Assembly: GCA_028285545.1 (NCBI GenBank)
Contig: JANQPA010000012.1
Coordinates: 186,001-250,000, forward strand
Reading direction: 5' to 3'
DNA length: 64,000 nt
DNA from: Saprospiraceae bacterium
GTDB lineage: Bacteria; Bacteroidota; Bacteroidia; Chitinophagales; Saprospiraceae
Below the pieces are notes generated by a model. It made no database searches. It was not told where the DNA came from and saw only the letters and a list, made by a program, of their open reading frames with translations. Every line of letters begins with the position of its first letter. Within the stretch, counting starts at the first letter, position 1. Position numbers and translations under genes: made by a program. Positions 57,447-64,000 of the stretch are shown piece by piece.

Positions 57447-58982
57447 TCAATACCAGGTGGCCTGTACAAGGAGTTTGATGTCCTTACCAAGCCGGTTATA
57501 AATATTGGTAGCATTTGTGTGCAAAACAGTCAGTTTACCATTGATATTTCCCACATCAAAATTTGCCGTTCCACTTAACAAGATAGCCTCCTTAGAATTG
57601 TCAATGACCTGGCCCCCGGCAGAAATTAGTTGATCTGTACTGATAGCTGATACGAAGATAATTCCAGTTTTTCTTCCTTCATTATTTCCTGCCGGGATGA
57701 CCAGGAGTTCCTCATTTTTTAAATCACCACTATAAGTCCAAACCTTGGTACTACCAAAGAAATGAAGAGGCAAAGAGGAGACTGGGGCCTCTTTTTTTAT
57801 GAAAAAGGCGGTATCTGGAACGGGAGAATTAGTTTGCAAACGATTCAGGGCAAATTTTTCCTGCATATTAGACATACATACTTCTGAGTTAGTCCCCATC
57901 AATACTTGATCCAGGGATAATTCTTCCACTCCATCAACATCAAGAGCAATATCAGAGCCATTGTGAAGCACATGACGCAAGGTCAGGCGATTAATGTTTC
58001 GAAAATAAAAACCTCTCTGGGTATTATCTGCCACCACATTTTCGACCAATAGGTCCTGAATAGGATGATTACGTTCAATATGTAAAGTATACCCATCGGG
58101 ATCTGTTCCTTGCTCTGTTCGTACATTTTTAATCGCAATAGCCAGGCTGACACTATTGGTCATCGTATCTTTCCAATATAAACCATAGCTGCCTAGTACC
58201 CAGGCCTGGAAGCCATCAAAAATGATATTCTGCATATCCACTCCATCCTGAATATAAATGCAGGGCTCTTGGACGGATTCTGAAACCAGGAGATAAAGGT
58301 CAGTGAAATGAAAATGGTCGAGATCATTATTAGGATTGGAATCATTTTTTCCAATGACCAAAGGACGATCGGCATGGATGTGGAGATTTTGGATTAGGCC
58401 TGCTTCCCGGCCTCTTACCTCCAATCCAATACTGTCACCATTACCCGTCCAGGGGCCAATAATAAGATCTTTGACAATCATGTTGCTGGTATCTTTAAGT
58501 CCGATGGCAGTTTTGGTTAAGCCTGTATCAGCACTACTGACTAAAGCCATGTCACGGATAGCACATTGCCATGAAAGGCCTTGGGCACCTCTGTCAAACC
58601 GAAACAAAGTTTGATTATCCTGATCGGGTAAAAAGGTGATCATAGTAGCATGCCGACCTGCTCCCTGGAGGGTGATGCGTAAATCACTGATGAGAATCCC
58701 CCTCCTGATGACATAATTACCCGCCGGAAAGAAAAGAGTCCCTCCTTTTTCATTAAAACTGTTGACAGCATCCTGAATAGCCTGGTAATCATCACCTTGA
58801 CCATCTCCTCTTGCTCCGAAATCTTTAACACTTATCAGTTCTGTTAGCTTGTCATGGACGGTCCTGGATACTGGCACGGAAACAGTTTGTTGAAATCCTA
58901 TTAGAGCATCTCCTTTACTGGGATTGGATGTATTGGCAAGTAAGGCCAGGATTTTGGTTTTTAGGTAGTTGAATAGGGGCAT
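57447..58982 (-). CDS. Pectate-lyase-fold (tailspike-like) beta-helix protein
   Basis: A 511-residue protein without an obvious signal peptide. Residues about 25-60 (ALIGFQQTVSVPVSRTVHDKL followed by ISVKDFGARGDG) closely resemble the neck and head-binding to beta-helix transition of phage tailspikes. The Pectate_lyase_3 start continues as DDYQAIQDAVNSFNEKGGTLFFPAGNYVI. A right-handed beta-helix follows to about 400 (GLYWKDTMTNSVSLAIAIKNV, NTQRGFYFRNINRLTLRHVLHNGSDIAL). No other phage gene is nearby. It could be a surface glycan-binding or -degrading protein, or a captured phage gene. Confidence 0.82.
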   Translation of the reverse strand: MPLFNYLKTKILALLANTSNPSKGDALIGFQQTVSVPVSRTVHDKLTELISVKDFGARGDGQGDDYQAIQDAVNSFNEKGGTLFFPAGNYVIRRGILISDLRITLQGAGRHATMITFLPDQDNQTLFRFDRGAQGLSWQCAIRDMALVSSADTGLTKTAIGLKDTSNMIVKDLIIGPWTGNGDSIGLEVRGREAGLIQNLHIHADRPLVIGKNDSNPNNDLDHFHFTDLYLLVSESVQEPCIYIQDGVDMQNIIFDGFQAWVLGSYGLYWKDTMTNSVSLAIAIKNVRTEQGTDPDGYTLHIERNHPIQDLLVENVVADNTQRGFYFRNINRLTLRHVLHNGSDIALDVDGVEELSLDQVLMGTNSEVCMSNMQEKFALNRLQTNSPVPDTAFFIKKEAPVSSLPLHFFGSTKVWTYSGDLKNEELLVIPAGNNEGRKTGIIFVSAISTDQLISAGGQVIDNSKEAILLSGTANFDVGNINGKLTVLHTNATNIYNRLGKDIKLLVQATWY

Positions 58983-59403
58983 AGGGATTATTTAGAATCT
59001 TATTAATTTTTAACTAGTCAAATGAATGATTAATATTTTCTTCCTTCCAATTTTAAGCCTAGGCTGATTCGTAAAATAAAAGATGTTTTTCCCGGATTGT
59101 GGTCCGGTCCTTCTGATTAGGGTATGGAAATGGAAAGGTTGGGGCGTTCTTCAAACCGGGAGGTCTTCCCGGTTGAAGAACTATGATTAGGGTTTGAGGT
59201 GTTTTCATTTTTATTATTCAATTTAGATAGGATTTCCTGGAGTTTATTTCATTTTTAAATATGAAGATTTTGACCATTTAATGTATAGTACATTTCTCCC
59301 AAATTCTGGTACAAACATTGCATTTGCAAAAAAAAGCTATATCAAGGTTTTTTGAATATTAGCTGTTTAATCATTAATTTTAAAAAAGAGAAATGACACC
59401 TCA
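58983..59403. other. Intergenic region with a hairpin between 10-bp direct repeats
   Basis: About 420 bp between the divergent tailspike-like and hybrid-system genes. A 15-bp stem with one bulged base (59146-59161 with 59167-59181, core ACCGGGA/TCCCGGT) lies between two copies of TGATTAGGGT (59114-59123 and 59184-59193). Otherwise no gene or clear promoter box is seen. Confidence 0.6.
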
Positions 59404-62400
59404 ATGATTTACACCCTCACAAAGCCACCGAACTACTCCTTAATAAGGCATTACAATAGTGTATCTGCGTTTACTAGTCGATTTTTTCCTGGTTTCATTT
59501 CAATCATTTTTTCAGTTTTTCTAAGTATTTCCCCAATCTACAATCAAAGTCTGGCGGGCTTTGATCGATATTCATTGGAAGCAGGTTTAAGTCAAAATAC
59601 TGTTGGTTGTATCCAGGCAGATCGATTTGGTTTTCTTTGGGTAGGAACACAAAATGGCTTAAATCGATTTAATGGATATCAATTCAATATTTTAAAACAT
59701 GACCCTGAAGATTCTACTACTCTATCCAGCAGTTATATTAAATGCATAGCTGAAGACTCTTTAGGCTATTTATGGGTAGGCACCAGAAATGGCCTGAATA
59801 AATTAGATCCTGCTAGTGGAAAAATAGAGCGCATTCTGCACGATAACAAATTGCAACCCAATTTATTAAACCAACAAATTTCTGCTCTTTGGATTGACCA
59901 TTCTGACATTATCTGGATTGGAACAACCAATGCCGGGCTTTATAAATTGAATTCGAAAACAAGACGCATTCAATCTTTTAAGCATGATCCGAATGCATCC
60001 TCAAGTTTAAGCGATAATTACATTAATGCCATATTTCGCGATACCAAAGGAATATTATGGATAGCTTCTAATGGGGGTTTGGATAAGATGAACGAAACGC
60101 TAGGGCAATTCGATAATATTCAAGAAAAAGCAAATAACAGCTTAGCCTCCCAAAGCAAACCAGTTTATAGTTTATTCGAGGATTATACTGGCAGGATCTG
60201 GGCTGGTAAACAATCAGGACTTTTTTACCTGGACAGGGAAACTGAAAGCTTAACTCTTTTCCAGTTAAAAAGTAATAAACTTCCTTCAAAAACTTGGATT
60301 AATGCAATTACAGGAGATCGCTCAGGAAATATTTGGGCTGGCACCTATGGTCACGGTCTGATCCAAATGAATACCAAGACAGGAAGAATAAATACATTTC
60401 AAAAAGATCCTAATAATAAAAAAAGCCTTTCACATAATCTGATAAGTTCATTTTATTGGGATCAGGCAGGGGATCTTTGGATAGGAACCAACGATGGTTT
60501 AAACAGGCTAGATGATCAAATTGCTCATTTCAGGCATTTTATTCATGATCCTGAAAAACCAACAAGCCTTCCTAGTAATTTGGTTTGGGCAATTACAGAA
60601 AATAAAAACGGCAGCTTGTTAATAGGAACAGCTTCCGGATTGGTTAAATTAGACCAAAGCTTAGGGGAAGTAAAATTCAAAAAGATATTTTCGAATGAAT
60701 TAGGACTAGAATTAAATTCCGAGGTCAACACCCTATTTAAGGACAACAAAAACAATATTTGGTTAGCTTCTGATAAATTAATTAGCCTGAATCAAGACGA
60801 AAAAACCGGAAAGGTTTATCATTCCTCTCCCCAATCTCCAGATGGCTTGAGTAATAACACCGTAAAAGATATCATTCAAGATAGGCAAGATAACATTTGG
60901 TTTGCGACTAATTCAGGGCTCAATTTATTCTATCCCAAAAAAGAAACGTTTAGTCATTTTTTCCATAAAAAAGATGATGTAAATAGCTTATCCGAAAACA
61001 GCATAAAATCTTTATATGAAGATAGGGAGGGGCGTATCTGGGTAGGTACCCGCAATGCAGGACTCAATTTGTTAGATCCCAAATCCGGTCATATTACCCG
61101 TTTCCAACATGATCCAAATAAGCCAAAAAGCTTAAGTAATAATTTTGTATTGGATATCTATCAGGATAAAAAAGGTAATATCTGGGTCAGTACTTATGGA
61201 GGAGGACTCAATAAACTGAATGTTCAAACGGGAGAGTTTGAACATTTTCGCGAAAAAGATGGTCTTCCCAATGACTTTGTTTACGGTGTCTTAGAGGATA
61301 AAATTGGCCGACTTTGGGTAGCAACAGACCGAGGTTTATCGCGTTTTAATCCTCAGAATAATTTCTTTCGAAACTTTGACCGATCAGATGGATTACCTAT
61401 TAGCGAGTTTAACCCTAATGCGATCTTCCAAAGTACAAGCACAGGAAAGATATCCTTAGGCGGAGTTAACGGCTTTGTTACATTTATCCCTGAAAACATT
61501 CAAAATAATCAATATGTTCCGCCCATAGTATTAAATAGTATAAAGCGTTTTAAAGCAAATGACCCCAAGGCTGAACCCATCTTAGACTATTGGATTTCAA
61601 GCAAAAAGGTCATCCAATTGAGTCATCTTGACAATATCATTGAGTTTGATTTTGCTGCTTTAAACTTTAAACAGCCCTATCGAAATAAATACAAATACAA
61701 ATTAGAAGGTTTTAGCAATCAATGGATTGATTTGGGAACCAATCACAACATCACTTTTACGAACCTTGACCCTGGCAATTATGTCCTGCATATTATGGGT
61801 TCTAACAATGATGGTGTCTGGAATGAAGTAGGACATTCTCTCCAAATCATCATTTTACCACCCTGGTATTGGAATAAATGGGCATGGATTATCTATCTTT
61901 TTTTTGTAGGCCTTTTTATCTATTTCATCTATCAATATCAGTTAAATAGGCAAATTGCACTTAATGAAACCAAAAGGCTCAAAGAACTAGATGAGGCCAA
62001 GACCAGATTGTATACCAACATCACACACGAATTCCGTACTCCTTTGACAGTTATTAGTGGTACTGCTGAACAAGAGATTGAACAAAAGGGGGAAATAGCG
62101 CAGGATAAAAATTTGTTCAATGCTCAAATGATCAAACGCAATAGTGATCAACTCCTGAAATTGGTAAATCAAATGCTTGATTTGAGCAAAATTGAATCAA
62201 ATCACATGAAATTGAATTTGATCAATGGGGATATTATCATCTTTTTGAAATACATAATTGAATCCTTTCAATCTTATGCAGCATCCAAAGATGTCTTCTT
62301 AAAACTTGATACAGAATTGGATCATTTTTTTATGGATTTTGACAGTGATAAAATTTTGAGTGTGATTTCTAATTTACTCTCTAATGCCATCAAGTTTTCA

Positions 62401-63576
62401 CAAAAGGACAGTGAAGTATTAGTGGAAATAATGAGTCCTTCCGGTGGTGCTTTAGATATAACTATAAAAGATGAGGGATTAGGGATTTCGGAGGAAGAAC
62501 TTCCCCATATCTTTGATCCTTTTTATCAGGTAGAGAGCAGTTCCACCAGAAGAAATGAAGGCACAGGAATTGGACTAGCTTTAACTAAAGAGATGGTGAA
62601 TTTAATGAATGGGAAGATTTCGGTAAGTAGTGTACTTGGGGAAGGTACTATTTTTTCTATTTCATTACCAGTAAGTTCAAAAGCGGCAAAAGATAATTCT
62701 CTAAACCCATTCCTGAAATCGCCGCAGGCAATTCTTAGCAATTCCGGATCCGGAATAAGTGGAGAGGATGATGGTCAAAATTTTGCAGCTCGGTCTAATT
62801 TACCCCTGGTTTTAATCATCGAGGATAATCGAGATGTGGTTCAATATTTAAAAAATTGCCTGGTAGGAGATTATCGTTTATCCGTTGCTTTTGATGGAGC
62901 TTCTGGAATCGAGAAGGCAAGGGAAATCATTCCCGATATTATCATCAGCGATGTCATGATGCCTAATAAAGATGGTTTTGAGGTATGCAAGACGCTAAAA
63001 TCATATGAATACACCAATCATATCCCCATTATCCTATTAACTGCCAAGGCAGATTTAGGGTCAAAATTAGAAGGGCTGGAAACTGGTGCTGATGCTTATT
63101 TACCAAAACCTTTCCACAAAAAAGAGCTTCTGGTTCGGCTCAAAAATTTATTAGATCTTAGGAATCAACTTCAAAAGCATTACCTTTCCCTTGCCGCAGG
63201 AAAAGTGACTGAAAGTCAATTTGCTTCTGCCTCAAAAGCAGATGACCAATATGTACAAAAAGTCAGATCAATTATTGAAGCACACCTTGAGAATAGTAAT
63301 TTCACCGTCGCTGATCTATGTCAGCATATGGCTATCAGTCACTCTCATTTTCATCGAAAAATAAAAGCCTTAACCGGTTATTCTGCTAATCAATTTATTC
63401 GCTTTATCCGTTTATCAAAAGCCAAAGAAGAATTGGTACATACTGACAAAACCATTGCCGAGGTAGCCTTTGAAACAGGATTTACCGACCCCGTATATTT
63501 TTCAAGAGTTTTTCGAAAAAACTATCAAATAACACCTTCTGCTTACCGACAGCAAACAAAGAACAACAAACACTAA
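59404..63576 (+). CDS. Hybrid two-component system (propeller sensor, kinase, receiver, AraC)
   Basis: A 1390-residue relative of the system at 50010, on the other strand. An N-terminal hydrophobic segment is at about 30-45. About 14 Reg_prop blades follow (FLWVGTQNGLNRFNGY, YLWVGTRNGLNKL, RIWVGTRNAGLNLL, NIWVSTYGGGLNKL), then Y_Y_Y (YKLEGFSNQWIDLG, about 760-820) and a TM helix WAWIIYLFFVGLFIYFIYQY. HisKA carries ITHEFRTPL (His about 875). HATPase has DEGLGISEEELPHIFDPFYQ, the receiver has phospho-Asp about 1183 in IISDVMMP, and the AraC HTH lies at about 1290-1385. The blades are more regular than in the other system. No SusC/D or glycoside hydrolase operon is adjacent, so its target is not evident. 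Confidence 0.95.
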   Translation: MIYTLTKPPNYSLIRHYNSVSAFTSRFFPGFISIIFSVFLSISPIYNQSLAGFDRYSLEAGLSQNTVGCIQADRFGFLWVGTQNGLNRFNGYQFNILKHDPEDSTTLSSSYIKCIAEDSLGYLWVGTRNGLNKLDPASGKIERILHDNKLQPNLLNQQISALWIDHSDIIWIGTTNAGLYKLNSKTRRIQSFKHDPNASSSLSDNYINAIFRDTKGILWIASNGGLDKMNETLGQFDNIQEKANNSLASQSKPVYSLFEDYTGRIWAGKQSGLFYLDRETESLTLFQLKSNKLPSKTWINAITGDRSGNIWAGTYGHGLIQMNTKTGRINTFQKDPNNKKSLSHNLISSFYWDQAGDLWIGTNDGLNRLDDQIAHFRHFIHDPEKPTSLPSNLVWAITENKNGSLLIGTASGLVKLDQSLGEVKFKKIFSNELGLELNSEVNTLFKDNKNNIWLASDKLISLNQDEKTGKVYHSSPQSPDGLSNNTVKDIIQDRQDNIWFATNSGLNLFYPKKETFSHFFHKKDDVNSLSENSIKSLYEDREGRIWVGTRNAGLNLLDPKSGHITRFQHDPNKPKSLSNNFVLDIYQDKKGNIWVSTYGGGLNKLNVQTGEFEHFREKDGLPNDFVYGVLEDKIGRLWVATDRGLSRFNPQNNFFRNFDRSDGLPISEFNPNAIFQSTSTGKISLGGVNGFVTFIPENIQNNQYVPPIVLNSIKRFKANDPKAEPILDYWISSKKVIQLSHLDNIIEFDFAALNFKQPYRNKYKYKLEGFSNQWIDLGTNHNITFTNLDPGNYVLHIMGSNNDGVWNEVGHSLQIIILPPWYWNKWAWIIYLFFVGLFIYFIYQYQLNRQIALNETKRLKELDEAKTRLYTNITHEFRTPLTVISGTAEQEIEQKGEIAQDKNLFNAQMIKRNSDQLLKLVNQMLDLSKIESNHMKLNLINGDIIIFLKYIIESFQSYAASKDVFLKLDTELDHFFMDFDSDKILSVISNLLSNAIKFSQKDSEVLVEIMSPSGGALDITIKDEGLGISEEELPHIFDPFYQVESSSTRRNEGTGIGLALTKEMVNLMNGKISVSSVLGEGTIFSISLPVSSKAAKDNSLNPFLKSPQAILSNSGSGISGEDDGQNFAARSNLPLVLIIEDNRDVVQYLKNCLVGDYRLSVAFDGASGIEKAREIIPDIIISDVMMPNKDGFEVCKTLKSYEYTNHIPIILLTAKADLGSKLEGLETGADAYLPKPFHKKELLVRLKNLLDLRNQLQKHYLSLAAGKVTESQFASASKADDQYVQKVRSIIEAHLENSNFTVADLCQHMAISHSHFHRKIKALTGYSANQFIRFIRLSKAKEELVHTDKTIAEVAFETGFTDPVYFSRVFRKNYQITPSAYRQQTKNNKH

Positions 63577-63601
63577 ATGTCTTGAAACATAAGTAAGTAA
63601 T

Positions 63602-63641
63602 TAATTTGCAAATCTGCAAATTTGTAAATCTCCTCATCAAA
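63602..63641. repeat. Degenerate octamer array at a gene 3' end
   Basis: Five in-phase 8-mers: TAATTTGC, AAATCTGC, AAATTTGT, AAATCTCC, TCATCAAA. Aligned with 24414-24453, most positions match, including the TCATC end. It is between the 3' ends of two convergent genes. Confidence 0.8.
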
Positions 63642-63644
63642 CCA

Positions 63645-64000
63645 TTACTCGTTTCTCAAGGCATGTACAGGGTTAGCTAAGGCAGCCTTAACACTCTGAA
63701 AACTGACCGTGATTAGCGCAACACCAATGGCCATTATGCCCGCCAATACAAACATCCACCATTGAATATTAACACGATAAGCAAAATTTTCAAGCCATCC
63801 ATTCATGGCCCACCAGGCCAAAGGAACGGATAACACTATAGCTATTAAAACCAGCTTAATAAATTCTTTGGAAATCATTGTAGTGATTCCAAAAACCGTA
63901 GCCCCCAATACCTTTCGAATTCCAATTTCCTTGGTTCGGCGTTCTGCAGTAAAAGTAGCCAGACCTAGTAGCCCCAGGCAGGATATTAAAATGGTTAAAA
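63645..64000 (-). CDS. FtsX-like ABC transporter permease, C-terminal fragment
   Basis: Only the last 118 or so residues are in the window; the gene continues beyond the right edge. The fragment has CLGLLGLATFTAERRTKEIG followed by IRKVLGAT, the second FtsX-domain loop, then three hydrophobic helices and the ending ALANPVHALRNE, the common C-terminus of Bacteroidota MacB-type permeases. It resembles the complete permease at 41010 (ending NPTQSLRYE). An internal ATG at 63908 should not be taken as its start. Confidence 0.88.
   Translation of the reverse strand, partial: LTILISCLGLLGLATFTAERRTKEIGIRKVLGATVFGITTMISKEFIKLVLIAIVLSVPLAWWAMNGWLENFAYRVNIQWWMFVLAGIMAIGVALITVSFQSVKAALANPVHALRNE

Noticed and set aside
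57447-58982. Prophage suggested by the tailspike-like protein
   Set aside because: No capsid, terminase, portal, integrase or lysis gene is found on either side; neighbours are ordinary chromosomal genes.
50010-63576. Polysaccharide utilisation locus suggested by two hybrid two-component genes
   Set aside because: No SusC/SusD pair or glycoside hydrolase operon is present between or beside them; the beta-helix protein alone is not enough.

Overview
The window looks like chromosomal DNA of an aerobic, gliding-type Bacteroidota, probably a Saprospiria/Lewinella-like lineage. This is an inference from gene content: a Por-type (type IX) C-terminal sorting domain, two giant hybrid two-component systems (beta-propeller + Y_Y_Y + kinase + receiver + AraC), a LytTR regulator, FtsX-type permeases with a PadR regulator, many short lipoproteins, TAnnTTTG-type promoter boxes, and AT-rich spacers without Shine-Dalgarno sequences. 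No rRNA, tRNA or CRISPR array was seen.

Layout. 0-7.5 kb: end of a LytS-type kinase and its LytTR regulator, a lipoprotein diheme cytochrome abutting an NSS transporter, a DUF885 lipoprotein, and a three-gene ABC importer (binding protein, permease, ATPase). 7.5-13 kb: a perfect 33-bp hairpin, a small 2TM protein, then a translationally coupled operon of a SIR2-like/effector-associated-domain protein and an nSTAND ATPase with 22 TPRs. This operon is a predicted conflict (immune/death) system. 13-24 kb: GOLPH3-like protein, DUF547 protein, M20 amidohydrolase, a TPR protein, the succinate dehydrogenase operon (membrane subunit-SdhA-SdhB), a methyltransferase, a SPOR-domain protein, DoxX and two small secreted proteins. 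24-30 kb: an M28 peptidase fused to FG-GAP repeats, then a very AT-rich two-gene operon in which an ABC ATPase carries an N-terminal domain resembling the SIR2 protein's effector-associated domain and is paired with an unknown polytopic membrane protein. 30-36 kb: DnaJ-type cochaperone, ClpB, thioredoxin, a second M28 peptidase, a TolB-like propeller protein. 36-44.7 kb: DUF1579-like protein, AraC-type membrane regulator, prolyl oligopeptidase, PadR + FtsX permease, GAF-LuxR regulator. 44.7-48 kb: a REP-associated (RAYT) transposase with a 107-bp cloverleaf palindrome, an SDR, a QueA-like enzyme, and a MITE-like element. 48-64 kb: a T9SS cargo protein, hybrid system 1, a MarR-controlled cluster (DUF2024, secreted unknown, MarR with a Cys cluster, cupin, prolyl-tRNA editing-like protein), an orphan tailspike-like pectate-lyase-fold protein, hybrid system 2, and the end of another FtsX permease.

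Most interesting points. (1) Two separate operons carry what look like homologous effector-associated domains: SIR2-like + nSTAND-TPR, and EAD-ABC ATPase + membrane protein. The second arrangement is one I do not recognise as a described system. (2) The SIR2-like protein lacks the expected catalytic Asn and His. (3) A RAYT sits beside a palindrome built from four TTTA/TAAA-loop hairpins. (4) A 15-bp palindrome, GTTAGAAATACTAAC, occurs before two genes next to a MarR gene. (5) Several intergenic spacers contain degenerate arrays of exactly 8-bp (or 7-bp) period next to gene starts or ends.
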